The position numbers and the translations under genes are program-made. A stretch of 64,000 nucleotides of DNA from positions 1 through 64,000 of the forward strand of contig NZ_AUCF01000030.1 of NCBI RefSeq assembly GCF_000429625.1, written 5' to 3'. Source of the stretch: Azospirillum halopraeferens DSM 3675. GTDB taxonomy: Bacteria; Pseudomonadota; Alphaproteobacteria; Azospirillales; Azospirillaceae. Under the pieces are notes generated by a model. That model saw nothing but the letters and a program-made list of their open reading frames with translations, had not been told where the DNA came from and made no database searches. Of this stretch, positions 44,016 to 53,531 are shown piece after piece (the first letter of the stretch is position 1; each line of letters opens with the position of its first letter).

Positions 44016-44579
44016 ATGGACTTCGATGTGGGGGCGCGCCTGAAGCAGGTGCGCGAGAAGCAGGGGTTGTCGCAGCGCGCCCTGGCCCAGCGCGCCGGGG
44101 TCACCAACGGCACCATCTCGCTGATCGAACAGAACCGTTGCAGCCCGTCGGTGTCGTCCCTGCGCAAGGTGTTGCAGGGCATCCCCATGAGCCTGGCGGA
44201 GTTCTTCGCCGCCGAACTGCCCCCCGCCGACCGCATCGTCTTCCGCCCCGACGAACTGGTGGAACTGGCGGAGCCGCTGGCCGGGGCGGCGGGCGCCATC
44301 TCGTTCCGTCAGGTCGGCGACCTGCGCGGCCACACGCTGCAAATCCTGCACGAACGCTACGCCCCCGGCGCCGACACCGGCCGCACCATGCTGCGCCACG
44401 AGTCCGAGGAGGGCGGCATCGTGCTGCGCGGCCGCATCGAGCTGACCGTCGGCGACCGCAAGGAGATCCTCGGCCCCGGCGACGCCTACCTGTTCGACAG
44501 CCGCATCCCCCACCGGTTCCGCAACATCGGCGACGAGGAGTGCGAGATCGTCAGCGCCTGCACGCCGCCGTACCTGTAA
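44016..44579 (+). CDS. XRE-family regulator with cupin sensor domain (PuuR-like)
   Basis: The 187-residue protein has an XRE helix-turn-helix at about residues 8-62 (LKQVREKQGLSQRALAQRAGVTNGTISLIEQN) and a C-terminal cupin at 110-180 (HESEEGGIVLRGRIELTVGDRKEILGPGDAYLFDSRIPHRF). It resembles PuuR, the putrescine-utilisation repressor. It is convergent with the polyamine-type ABC operon that ends 12 nt away, which makes it a good candidate regulator of that transporter. Confidence 0.92.
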   Translation: MDFDVGARLKQVREKQGLSQRALAQRAGVTNGTISLIEQNRCSPSVSSLRKVLQGIPMSLAEFFAAELPPADRIVFRPDELVELAEPLAGAAGAISFRQVGDLRGHTLQILHERYAPGADTGRTMLRHESEEGGIVLRGRIELTVGDRKEILGPGDAYLFDSRIPHRFRNIGDEECEIVSACTPPYL

Positions 44580-44591
44580 CGGCCGGACCGC

Positions 44592-45422
44592 TCACCGCCC
44601 GTCCATGCCGCGCAGCCGTTCGGAGCGGCGGCGCAGCCATTCCAGGGTGGCCAGCAGCAGCACCGAGAACAGGGTCAGCAGCACCGCCGCGGCGGTGATG
44701 GTGGGGCTGATGTTCTCGCGGATGCCGCTGAACATCTCGCGCGGCAGGGTGCGCTGCTCCGGCCCCGCCATGAACAGCACGACCACCACCTCGTCGAAGG
44801 AGGTGGCGAAGGCGAACAGGGCGCCCGACGCCATGCCCGGCGCGATCAGCGGCAGGGTGACGCGGCGGAACGCCAGCAGCGGCGGCGCCCCCAGGGACGC
44901 CGCGGCGCGGCTCAGGTTGGTGTCGAAGCCCTGGAGCGTGGCGCTGACGGTGATCACCACGAAGGGCGTGGCCAGCGCCGTGTGCGCCAGGATCAGGCCG
45001 GCGAAGTTGCCGGTCAGCCCCAGCGGCGCGAAGAAGAAATAGACGCCCACCGCGGTGATGACCACCGGCACCACCATGGGCGACAGCACCACCGCCAGCA
45101 CCAGCGGCTTCAGCCGGCTCTTCCACTGGGCCAGGCCCAGCGCCGCCAGGGTGCCCAGCACCATGGACAGGACGGTGGCGGCGACGCCGATGACCATGCT
45201 GTTCCACAGGGAGCGCATCCAGCGCTCGGACCCCAGGAAGTCCTCGTACCAGCGCAGCGACAGGCCGGGCAGCGGATAGGTGAGATAGCTGCCGGAACTG
45301 AAGGACAGCGGCATGATCGCCAGGATCGGCGCCATCAGGAACACCAGGACCAGGGCGGCCGCGGTCACCGTGACCGCCCGGGCGATCCGCTGGCCGGCGG
45401 TGCGGGGGGCGTGGTCGCTCAC
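44592..45422 (-). CDS. Polyamine/amino-acid-type ABC permease (PotC-like)
   Basis: The 276-residue permease has six spans and the binding-protein-dependent EAA loop (AAASLGAPPLLAFRRVTLPLIAPGM near residue 180). The GTG at 45422 overlaps the PotB-like stop as GTGA. It is the last gene of the operon (ATPase, binding protein, PotB, PotC). Substrate could be putrescine, spermidine or a related compound. Confidence 0.92.
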   Translation of the reverse strand: MSDHAPRTAGQRIARAVTVTAAALVLVFLMAPILAIMPLSFSSGSYLTYPLPGLSLRWYEDFLGSERWMRSLWNSMVIGVAATVLSMVLGTLAALGLAQWKSRLKPLVLAVVLSPMVVPVVITAVGVYFFFAPLGLTGNFAGLILAHTALATPFVVITVSATLQGFDTNLSRAAASLGAPPLLAFRRVTLPLIAPGMASGALFAFATSFDEVVVVLFMAGPEQRTLPREMFSGIRENISPTITAAAVLLTLFSVLLLATLEWLRRRSERLRGMDGR

Positions 45423-46666
45423 GTCTTCAGTCCTCCGGTGGTCGACGGCCCGTGCACCAGCCGGCCGTAGACGACGGCCAGCAGCAGCGTCGCCGCCAGC
45501 AGCACCGCGCCCAGCGCCGACGCCAGCCCCCAGTTGACCGTCTCGGTGGTGTAGAAGGCGATGAAATAGCTGATCATCTGGTCGCCCGCCCCGCCCACCA
45601 GCGCCGGCGTGATGTAATAGCCGATGGCGAGGATGAAGACGAGCAGGCAGCCGGCCCCCACCCCCGGCACCGTCTGCGGCAGGTAGACCCGCACGAAGGC
45701 CACCGCCGGCGGGGCACCCAGCGACGCCGCGGCGCGCATGTAGGCGGGCGGGATGGCCTTCATCACGCTGTAGAGCGGCAGGATCATGAAGGGCAGCAGC
45801 ACATGGGTCATGGCGATGAAGACCCCGGTGCGGTTGTAGATCAGGCGCAGCGGATCGTCGATCGCCCCGGTCCAGCGCAGGGCGTCGTTGACCAGGCCCT
45901 GGCTCTGCAACAGGACGATCCAGGCGCAGGTGCGCACCAGCAGCGACGTCCAGAACGGCAGCAGCACGAAGATCATCAGGAGGTTCGACGTGCGCGCCGG
46001 CAGCGTCGCCAGCAGATAGGCCACGGGAAAGCCCAGCAGCAGGCACAGCGCCGTCACCCCCAGGCCGATGCCGAAGGTGCGGGCGAAGACGCTGCGGTAG
46101 ATGGACTGGTCGGCGGGCGCCCCGATGACGGCGCCGTCGGCGTCGCGGCGCAGGTCGAGGGCGGCCAGCAGGTAGAAATCGGTCACCGGCCCGCGCGCCC
46201 CGTGGATGGCCGCCCAGGTCTCGCGCCGCTCCCAGGCGGGGTCGATGGCCGCCAGGGTGGCGCGCGCGGCACCCGGCTCCGGCACGTCGCGGATGGCGCG
46301 GGCCGTCGACATCAGCAGCGTGCGGAAGCCGTTGACGGCGTAGTTCAGCCGCTTGGCGGCCACCGCCACGGTCCGCTCGGCGTACGCCTGCCTGAGGTCG
46401 GCGGCCAGGGCGGCGTACGCGTCCTCCCCCGGCAGGTCGCGGCCGTCCCAGGCGCCGAGCGCCGCCACCGTGCGCGGCAGCACCTGCGCCACCTCCCAGT
46501 CGTCGACGCTGCGCCACAGCATGCCGGCGATGGGCACCAGGAAGGTGAAGAGGAGGAACAGCAGCAGCGGCACCACGAGGGCCAGCGCCTTCATGCGGCG
46601 CATGCGCTCCGCCCGGCGGAGGCGCAACGCCAGCGGAACCTCGCCCGCGTCGGCGATGGCGGTCAT
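45419..46666 (-). CDS. Polyamine/amino-acid-type ABC permease (PotB-like)
   Basis: The 415-residue permease is longer than PotB because of an extra soluble insert of about 130 residues between the first span (LVVPLLLFLLFTFLVPIAGMLW) and the core, from about residue 60 to 190. The core has the EAA loop AAASLGAPPAVAFVRVYLPQTVPG. The ATG at 46666 has GAGG 8 nt upstream. Longer forms of this type occur in opine/polyamine-like importers. Confidence 0.9.
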   Translation of the reverse strand: MTAIADAGEVPLALRLRRAERMRRMKALALVVPLLLFLLFTFLVPIAGMLWRSVDDWEVAQVLPRTVAALGAWDGRDLPGEDAYAALAADLRQAYAERTVAVAAKRLNYAVNGFRTLLMSTARAIRDVPEPGAARATLAAIDPAWERRETWAAIHGARGPVTDFYLLAALDLRRDADGAVIGAPADQSIYRSVFARTFGIGLGVTALCLLLGFPVAYLLATLPARTSNLLMIFVLLPFWTSLLVRTCAWIVLLQSQGLVNDALRWTGAIDDPLRLIYNRTGVFIAMTHVLLPFMILPLYSVMKAIPPAYMRAAASLGAPPAVAFVRVYLPQTVPGVGAGCLLVFILAIGYYITPALVGGAGDQMISYFIAFYTTETVNWGLASALGAVLLAATLLLAVVYGRLVHGPSTTGGLKT

Positions 46667-46690
46667 GACGGAATCCTCATGCGACCATGG

Positions 46691-46725
46691 TCGCACCGGG
46701 CCGCCGGCGACGCGGCCCGGTGCGA
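46691..46725 (-). other. Intercistronic hairpin after the binding-protein gene
   Basis: Perfect 13-bp arms (46691-46703 and 46713-46725) form a stem with a 9-nt loop between the binding protein and PotB-like genes, with no U-run. Hairpins at this position typically protect the abundant binding-protein mRNA while permitting some readthrough. Confidence 0.65.
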
Positions 46726-46738
46726 CGGGCTCGGTGCC

Positions 46739-47797
46739 TTACTTCGCCGCCCAGTTGTTGAAGCGCTCGGTCAGCCGGTCGATGTTCTCCAGCCAGAAGC
46801 CGGTGGAGATCTCGATGGCGTTCTTCATGTTGTCGGGCGCCGTCGGCAGGTCGGCCAGCACGGCGGCCGGCACCAGTTCCGCCGCCTTCTTGTTGGAGGT
46901 GCCGTAGGCGATGTTCTCCGACAGCTTCGCCTGGTTCTCCGCCTTGCCGACGAAGTCCAGGAAGCTATAGGCGGCCTCGATGTTGGGGCTGCCCTTGAGG
47001 ATGACCCAGCTATCCAGGGTGTAGAGCGAGCCGTTCCACACCATGCCGAAGTTCTTCTTGTCGGTCTTGTTGGCGGCGTCGATGCGGCCGTTGTAGACCG
47101 AAGTCATCACCACCTCGCCCGAAGCCAGGAGCTGCGGCGGCTGGGCGCCGGCCTTCCACCAGACGATGTCCTTCTTGATGGTGTCCAGCTTGCGGAAGGC
47201 GCGTTCGATGCCCTCCTCGGTGCCGAGAACCGTATAGACGTCGGCCGGCGCCACGCCGTCGGCCATCAGCGCGATCTCCAGCGTCGTCTTCGGTCCCTGG
47301 CGCAGGGCGCGCTTGCCGGGATACGTCTGCGTGTCGAAGAAGTCGGCCCAGCCGGTGGGCGCGGTGGTCAGCTTGTCCCGGTCGTAGCCGAGCACGAAGT
47401 TGTAGACGATGGCCCCGACGCCGCAGGGGTTGACGGCTTCGCGGTAATACTGCTCCTCGCCGCCGATCCGGCCGTACTCCAGCGGCACGAACAGACCTTC
47501 CTCGCAGCCCAGCGCCAGCTCCTCGCTCTCCACCTGCACCACGTCCCAGGTGGAGGCGCCGCCCTGCACCCTGGCGCGCAGCACGCCGATGCCGCCGTCC
47601 CAGGATTCGTCGTTCAGCGCGGCGCCGGTGGCCTTGAACGGCCCGAAATAGGCCGTCTTCTGCGCCTCCTGGTAGGCGCCGCCCCACGACACCACGGTCA
47701 GGTCGCGGGCCTGCGCCGCACCGGCGAGAAGGCCGGCCCCGAAGACACCGGCGGACAGCGCCGCCACGAATCCCGCGCTCTTGCTCCTGGTCCACAT
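46739..47797 (-). CDS. Polyamine-type ABC substrate-binding protein (PotD-like)
   Basis: The 352-residue precursor has a Sec signal peptide (SAGFVAALSAGVFGAGLLAGAAQARDL, cleaved near AQA). The mature protein resembles PotD/PotF: LTVVSWGGAYQEAQKTAYFGPF at the start, YDRDKLTTAPTGWADFFD, and VVMTSVYNGRIDAANK. The ATG at 47797 was chosen because it begins the signal peptide. It follows the ATPase gene by 20 nt. Confidence 0.92.
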   Translation of the reverse strand: MWTRSKSAGFVAALSAGVFGAGLLAGAAQARDLTVVSWGGAYQEAQKTAYFGPFKATGAALNDESWDGGIGVLRARVQGGASTWDVVQVESEELALGCEEGLFVPLEYGRIGGEEQYYREAVNPCGVGAIVYNFVLGYDRDKLTTAPTGWADFFDTQTYPGKRALRQGPKTTLEIALMADGVAPADVYTVLGTEEGIERAFRKLDTIKKDIVWWKAGAQPPQLLASGEVVMTSVYNGRIDAANKTDKKNFGMVWNGSLYTLDSWVILKGSPNIEAAYSFLDFVGKAENQAKLSENIAYGTSNKKAAELVPAAVLADLPTAPDNMKNAIEISTGFWLENIDRLTERFNNWAAK

Positions 47798-47817
47798 GGT
47801 CCCTGTTCCTCGTACGG

Positions 47818-48936
<1,119 letters not shown>

Positions 48937-49161
48937 TTGCCGTTGTCCCTGCCGCCGCGTCCCTGTTGTCGCCCATCGTGCGCGAAATGCCGCGGGCCGT
49001 AAACCGTCGGCGAGACCGTAACACGCGTTTAATATTTTCGACAAGGCACGGCATGGCAGGCGAAGCGAAGGCCGCCGGCCGCGGCCGCGCCCGTTACGGG
49101 CACGTCCGCGACCGTCGCGGCGGTATCGGTCACTGCGCCGCGATCAGCGCGGCGCTGCCGG

Positions 49162-49509
49162 TCACTGCGCGGCGGTGACCTGGATCTCCACCAGGTACTG
49201 CGGCGCCGCCAGCTTCGCCTCGACGGTGGCGCGGGCGGGCGTGTTGGCGGGATCGACCCAGGCTTCCCAGGCCTTGTTCATCTCCGCGAAGGTGGCGATG
49301 TCGGTCAGGTAGATGGTGGCGGTCAGCAGGCGGCTCTTGTCGCTGCCGGCTTCGGCCAGCAGGCGGTCGATCTGGCCGAGGATGCTGCGGGTCTGCGCCT
49401 CGACCCCGCCGGAGGTGTCGTCGGCGACCTGGCCGGCCAGATAGACGGTGCCGCCGTGCACGACCGCCTGGCTCATGCGCGGGCCGGTGTGGAAACGCTG
49501 GATCGCCAT
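49162..49509 (-). CDS. RidA-family protein
   Basis: The 115-residue product matches the YjgF/RidA family, with YLAGQVADDTSGGVEAQTRSILGQIDRLL and the conserved Arg in PARATVEAKLAAPQYLVEIQV near residue 93. RidA proteins hydrolyse reactive enamine/imine intermediates and form trimers. AGGGAG lies about 10 nt before the ATG. It is probably a separate unit from the potA-type operon 226 nt downstream. Confidence 0.92.
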   Translation of the reverse strand: MAIQRFHTGPRMSQAVVHGGTVYLAGQVADDTSGGVEAQTRSILGQIDRLLAEAGSDKSRLLTATIYLTDIATFAEMNKAWEAWVDPANTPARATVEAKLAAPQYLVEIQVTAAQ

Positions 49510-49583
49510 GGAATGATGCTCCCTGCAAAGGCTTCGTGTCGGGCCTTTCTAGGGCGGCGGCAGCCGGCGGTCCACCGGAAGCA

Positions 49584-50039
49584 TCATCCCATCTTCTTGA
49601 CGGCGAAGGCCTTGGCGATCGCCATCATGGATTTCTCGTGGCTCGCACCGCCCGACGGCGCGGCGGGCGCCCCCTTGCCGAGGATGGCGGCGGCCGACGG
49701 GCGGGCCGCGGCCGCGGCGGCGGGCGCCGCCGGCGCGGAGTCGTCGCCCATGCGGCTCAGCACGCGTTCCAGCGCCTCGCGCGACAGGGCCGGCGCGGTG
49801 CTGCGCCCGCCGGTCTGCGACCGGCCCGGCCCCTGCGGCGGGCGCGGTGCGCCGCCGCGCCGCACGGCCCGGTCGACCGCGGCGCCGGCGATGGCCTTCA
49901 TGAAGGGCTGCGCCAGACCGAGCAACAGGCGGTGGTCGTCCGCCGCCCAGGCGATCAGGATCTTCTGCGCCACCGCGTGGCTGCCGCGCGCGGCGGTCAG
50001 CGCCTCGCGCACCTTGGTGTCGATGTAGGAGTCGCTCAT
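49584..50039 (-). CDS. Hypothetical protein, Ala/Pro-rich C-terminal half
   Basis: I do not recognise this family. The 151-residue product has an ordered N-terminal half (VREALTAARGSHAVAQKILIAWAADDHRLLLGLAQPFMKAI, helical) and a low-complexity Ala/Pro half. No signal peptide or membrane segment is seen. The ATG at 50039 has GAGGAGG 10 nt upstream, a strong sign of a real gene. It is divergent from the DsbA-family gene. Confidence 0.75.
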   Translation of the reverse strand: MSDSYIDTKVREALTAARGSHAVAQKILIAWAADDHRLLLGLAQPFMKAIAGAAVDRAVRRGGAPRPPQGPGRSQTGGRSTAPALSREALERVLSRMGDDSAPAAPAAAAAARPSAAAILGKGAPAAPSGGASHEKSMMAIAKAFAVKKMG

Positions 50040-50131
50040 GGCGGTCCGCCTCCTCTGGAGGGGCCGCGCCGGGACCCCTGCGATCCGACTGTCCGGCGGA
50101 AGGGTTAACATACCGTTTCCCATCTCCCGTG

Positions 50132-50161
50132 TTGCCCGGTGCGGGGTGGATGGGGAATAGT
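50132..50161 (+). promoter_or_regulatory. Predicted leaderless promoter of the DsbA-family gene
   Basis: TTGCCC (50132-50137) and AATAGT (50156-50161) are 18 nt apart, and the ATG at 50169 starts 7 nt after the -10. The absence of a ribosome binding site fits a leaderless transcript. Confidence 0.4.
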
Positions 50162-50168
50162 ACCCGTC

Positions 50169-50816
50169 ATGTTGATCGAGACCTTCGCCGACCTGATCTG
50201 CCCCTGGTGCTACATCGGCAAGCACCGTCTGGGGCGTGCCCTGGCGATGCGCCCGCGGATGACGCCGGAGCTGCGCTGGCAACCCTTCCAGCTCAATCCG
50301 GAGATGCCGCGCTCGGGCATGGACCGCGACGCCTATCTGTCCGCCAAGTTCGGCGGGACGGAGCGGGCGCGGCAGATCTATGCGGTGGTGGAGGAAACGG
50401 CTGAACGCGACGGGCTGCCCATCGATCTCCACCGCATCCGGCGCACCCCCAACACCTTCGACGCACACCGCACGGTGCGCTACGCGTCCCGCCACGGCCT
50501 GGGCGACGCCATGGCCGAAGCGCTGTTCGACGCCTATTTCACGGCCGGGGCGGACATCGGCGACCGCGACGCGCTGGCGGCCACGGCCGCCACCCTCGGG
50601 CTCGACCCGCGCGAGGTGAAAACCATGCTGGCCACCGACGCGGAGGTGACGGCGGTGCGCAGCGCCGACATGCTGGCCCGCCAGCTCGGCCTTCAGGCGG
50701 TGCCCTGCTACATCTTCAATCGCCGCTACGCGCTGTCCGGCGCCCAGGAACCGGCAAGTTTCCTGCCCCTGCTCGACCTGGCGGTCGACGACATGCCGAC
50801 CGCCGCGGCGGAGTGA
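50169..50816 (+). CDS. DsbA-family oxidoreductase, FrnE-like
   Basis: The 215-residue protein has a thioredoxin-fold active site CPWC (residues 10-13, in DLICPWCYIGKHRLG), the FrnE/2-hydroxychromene-isomerase-like subgroup. A further conserved segment VPCYIFNRRYALSGAQEP lies near residue 180, with the cis-Pro region. No signal peptide is present, so it acts in the cytoplasm, unlike DsbA proper. Role is probably thiol redox chemistry or stress defence. Confidence 0.9.
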   Translation: MLIETFADLICPWCYIGKHRLGRALAMRPRMTPELRWQPFQLNPEMPRSGMDRDAYLSAKFGGTERARQIYAVVEETAERDGLPIDLHRIRRTPNTFDAHRTVRYASRHGLGDAMAEALFDAYFTAGADIGDRDALAATAATLGLDPREVKTMLATDAEVTAVRSADMLARQLGLQAVPCYIFNRRYALSGAQEPASFLPLLDLAVDDMPTAAAE

Positions 50817-50819
50817 TAA

Positions 50820-50973
50820 GGCTTCCGGCAGATCCGAAGGATCTGTTGGAAGCCGTCGAACCCGACAGATGAAGGCCGCAGGCCTTCATTGAAAGGGGCA
50901 TACGGTTGAAGCCTTCAGGCGGAAACCGTGTGATGCCGGGTTCGGACCGTCATGGCGTCCGAACCGAACCCGG
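50820..50973. repeat. Cluster of four hairpins between convergent genes
   Basis: Four stems follow one another. The first (50820-50854) has 16 pairs with two G-U. The second (50869-50889) has nine perfect pairs. The third (50902-50929) has ACGGTT/AACCGT with an inner GCCT/AGGC. The fourth is a 9-bp stem (50939-50947 with 50957-50965) that competes with a 10-bp alternative (50936-50945 with 50964-50973). None has a U-run. They fill nearly all of the gap between the DsbA-family gene and the small membrane protein. Confidence 0.6.
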
Positions 50974-50975
50974 TA

Positions 50976-51152
50976 TTACCGTCCGCCGCGCATGCGACGG
51001 AAGGCCAGGCGGGCGGTCGCCCATGCGGCGGCGGCGAGCAGGGCCAGCAGCAGGATGACCATGCCGACGGCGCCCAGCACGCCCTGCAGCGTGTCCCAGA
51101 AGCCGAACTGGGCAATCAGGACAACGAGGATGAGGAACAGGATGATCGGCAT
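50976..51152 (-). CDS. Small membrane protein (58 residues)
   Basis: This gene is shorter than usual detection limits. The product has two hydrophobic helices (ILFLILVVLIAQFGFW and GMVILLLALLAAAAWATA) and a basic tail ending RRMRGGR, so it should span the inner membrane twice with the tail in the cytoplasm. A clear AAGGGG ribosome binding site lies 6 nt before the ATG. Function is unknown. It is the next minus-strand gene after phosphoribulokinase. Confidence 0.75.
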   Translation of the reverse strand: MPIILFLILVVLIAQFGFWDTLQGVLGAVGMVILLLALLAAAAWATARLAFRRMRGGR

Positions 51153-51225
51153 GGAAAACCCCTTGCGTTGTGTGCCGGTGTCTTCCTGAAACGGCCGGCG
51201 GGGCCTGCGGTGCCGTCGCCTGTCC

Positions 51226-52098
51226 TCACAGCACCCGGCTGCGCCGCTCCATCAGCCGCCAGATGAAGGGCGTGAAGATGAGCTGCATGGCCATCTCCAT
51301 CTTGCCGCCGGGAACGACGATGGTGTTGGCGCGCGACATGAAGCTGTCGTCGATCATGCTGAGCAGGTAGGGGAAGTCGATCCCCTTGGGGCTGGCGAAG
51401 CGGATGACCACGAAGCTCTCGTCGGCCGTCGGGATGTGGCGGGCCACGAAGGGGTTGGAGGTGTCGACCGTCGGCACGCGCTGGAAATTGACGTGGGTGC
51501 GGGTGAACTGCGGGCAGATGTAGTGGACGTAGTCGTGCATGCGCCGCAGGATGGTGTCGGTCACCGCCTCGGTGGAATAGCCGCGGGTGGACTTGTCACG
51601 GTGGATCTTCTGGATCCACTCCAGGTTCACCACGGGTACGACGCCGATCTTCAGGTCGGGGTGGCGGGACACGTCGACCGTGTCGGTGGCCACCGCGCCG
51701 TGCAGCCCCTCGTAGAACAGCATGTCGCTTTCCGGCAGTTCCTCCCACTGCGTGAAGGTGCCCGGCGGCTGGCCGTAGGGTCGGGCCTCCTCCTCGTCGT
51801 GCAGGTACTTGCGGCGCAGACCCGTGCCGGATTCACCGTAGGTGCGGAACAGCGTCTCCAGCTCCTCGAACAGGTTGGATTCCGGCCCGAAGTGGCTGAA
51901 CAGCGTGTCGCCGGTGCGCAGCCGCTCGGCCATCTGTTGCTTCATCTCGGCGCGATCGTAGCGGTGGAAGCTGTCGCCCTCGATGATCGCCGCCCGCACG
52001 CCTTCGCGCCGGAAGATCTCCTGAAAGGTGCGGGTCACCGAGGTGGTGCCGGCGCCGGACGAACCGGTGATGGCGATGATGGGGTGCTTTTCGGACAT
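51226..52098 (-). CDS. prkB: Phosphoribulokinase
   Basis: The 290-residue enzyme phosphorylates ribulose 5-phosphate to ribulose 1,5-bisphosphate, a Calvin-cycle-specific step. The P-loop GSSGAGTTSV is near residue 12, and the sequence EGDSFHRYDRAEMKQQMAERLRTGDTLFSHFGPESNLFEELE matches bacterial (class I) PRK. Length is typical. It follows fructose-bisphosphatase by 25 nt on the same strand, as in proteobacterial cbb operons, but no Rubisco genes or cbbR are in the window. Confidence 0.95.
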   Translation of the reverse strand: MSEKHPIIAITGSSGAGTTSVTRTFQEIFRREGVRAAIIEGDSFHRYDRAEMKQQMAERLRTGDTLFSHFGPESNLFEELETLFRTYGESGTGLRRKYLHDEEEARPYGQPPGTFTQWEELPESDMLFYEGLHGAVATDTVDVSRHPDLKIGVVPVVNLEWIQKIHRDKSTRGYSTEAVTDTILRRMHDYVHYICPQFTRTHVNFQRVPTVDTSNPFVARHIPTADESFVVIRFASPKGIDFPYLLSMIDDSFMSRANTIVVPGGKMEMAMQLIFTPFIWRLMERRSRVL

Positions 52099-52123
52099 GG
52101 GAGGTGCACCTTCTTGCGGGGTG

Positions 52124-53194
52124 TCAGGCCGTGCGGAACAGGCCGCGCGCGTTGAACAGGGGGGTGTCGATGACCGGCTCCGGACCGGCACGGTGGTAGG
52201 CCTGGATGCGCTCCACCTCCTCGGCGGAGCCGAGGATCAGGGGCACGCGCTGGTGCAGCTCGTCCGGCACGATGTCGAGCACCCGTTCGGTTCCCGTGGT
52301 GGAGAGGCCGCCCGCCTGCTCGATCAGCATGGACATGGGGTTGCCCTCGTACATCAGGCGCAGGCGGCCCTTGCGGGACCCCGGGCGGCTGTCGCGCGGG
52401 TAGAGGAAGACGCCGCCGCGGACCAGGATGCGGTGCACCTCGGCGACCATCGAGGCGATCCAGCGCATGTTGAAGTCCTTGCCGCGCGGCCCCTCGGCCC
52501 CGGCCATGCACTCCTCCACATAGCGCTTCACGGGGGCCTCCCAGAAGCGGCTGTTCGAGGCGTTGACGGCGAACTCCTTCGTCGCCGCGGGGATGGTCAT
52601 GTTGGGCCGGGTGAGGCGGAAGTCGCCCAGCACGGGGTCCAGGGTGAAGCCGTGGACGCCGGACCCGACGGTCAGCACCAGCTTGGTGGAGGGACCATAG
52701 ATGGCGTACCCCGCCGCGACCTGGCGCGCGCCCGGCTGCAGGAAATCGGCGGCTTCCACCGGCTCGCCCGGCCGCGGCGCCCGCAGCACCGAGAAGATGG
52801 AACCGACGGAGACGTTGACGTCGATGTTCGACGACCCGTCGAGGGGATCGTAGAGCAGGAGGAAGTCGCCGCGAGGATAGTCCTGCGGCACCGGCACCGG
52901 TTCCTCCTGTTCCTCCGATGCGACGGCGGCGACGTGGCCGCCGAACTCGGTGCGCTCGCGGAAGATCTCGTCGGCGAGCACGTCCAGCTTCGCCTGGGTT
53001 TCCCCCTGGACGTTCACCGCATTGGCCGAACCGAAGACGCCGCGCAGCGACCCCCCGGCAACGGTGCGCGACACGGCCTTGCACGCCTGGGCGACGTCGA
53101 GGAGAAGCTGGACGAGGTCGGTGCCGAAGGCGCCGCGGCTCCGCTTATCCTGGAGCAGAAATTGGGCAAGGGTAGGATGTTCGTGGATCGGCAT
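52124..53194 (-). CDS. fbp: Fructose-1,6-bisphosphatase, class I
   Basis: The 356-residue enzyme hydrolyses fructose 1,6-bisphosphate in gluconeogenesis and the Calvin cycle. The metal site YDPLDGSSNIDVNVSVGSIFSV lies near residue 115, and RVLDIVPDELHQRVPLILGS ends the protein. The ATG at 53194 has GGGAGG upstream. With prkB it forms a cbbF-cbbP-like pair. Upstream, TTA-N8-TTA at about 53258-53271 (minus strand) could be a CbbR half-site, which is weak evidence. Confidence 0.95.
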   Translation of the reverse strand: MPIHEHPTLAQFLLQDKRSRGAFGTDLVQLLLDVAQACKAVSRTVAGGSLRGVFGSANAVNVQGETQAKLDVLADEIFRERTEFGGHVAAVASEEQEEPVPVPQDYPRGDFLLLYDPLDGSSNIDVNVSVGSIFSVLRAPRPGEPVEAADFLQPGARQVAAGYAIYGPSTKLVLTVGSGVHGFTLDPVLGDFRLTRPNMTIPAATKEFAVNASNSRFWEAPVKRYVEECMAGAEGPRGKDFNMRWIASMVAEVHRILVRGGVFLYPRDSRPGSRKGRLRLMYEGNPMSMLIEQAGGLSTTGTERVLDIVPDELHQRVPLILGSAEEVERIQAYHRAGPEPVIDTPLFNARGLFRTA

Positions 53195-53308
53195 GGCGTC
53201 CTCCCGGCTCGACTCCCTGACACGCACACGGCGCATGCGTGTTTTTTTCTCGTAAGTCCTGGCTAATCCAGAGAAGGTCGCCGGGCAATTGGTTTCCCTG
53301 ACGAACAA

Positions 53309-53415
53309 CCTGCCCGGTCGGGCAGGCTTCCCGGCCACCCCGCCCGCCCGGCCGCGGGGGGCCGGGACGCAAAGCCCCCGCAGCCACGGGGCCGGCGGGA
53401 CAGGATGCCATGGCA
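53309..53415 (+). ncRNA. Possible structured RNA with a c-di-GMP-I-like core, antisense to the fbp upstream region
   Basis: On the plus strand, the 13-nt string GGGACGCAAAGCC (53364-53376) equals the most conserved segment of c-di-GMP-I (GEMM) riboswitches. It is preceded by a strong stem (53330-53336 with 53360-53366, extended inside) whose 3' strand supplies its GGG, as in GEMM, and by another hairpin (53309-53326). A CCCCG/CGGGG hairpin follows. The upstream GGGCAAA element and the 3' partner motif are poor matches, so this may be coincidence. A terminator lies at 53476. Confidence 0.25.
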
Positions 53416-53475
53416 AGCCCCCTGCACACGAGGAGAGGTGCGGCAGATTGTCGCACTTTGGTTTCCACCATACGA

Positions 53476-53506
53476 AAAACCCTCCACCCGGCGGATGGAG
53501 GGTTTT
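53476..53506. terminator. Bidirectional terminator
   Basis: AAAACCCTCCA (53476-53486) and TGGAGGGTTTT (53496-53506) form a perfect 11-bp stem with a 9-nt loop, giving a T-run on both strands. On the minus strand it ends the small-ORF transcript (53532-53675); on the plus strand it would end any RNA from 53309. Confidence 0.85.
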
Positions 53507-53531
53507 CGTCTCATGCGTGTGGGTTGCCCCG

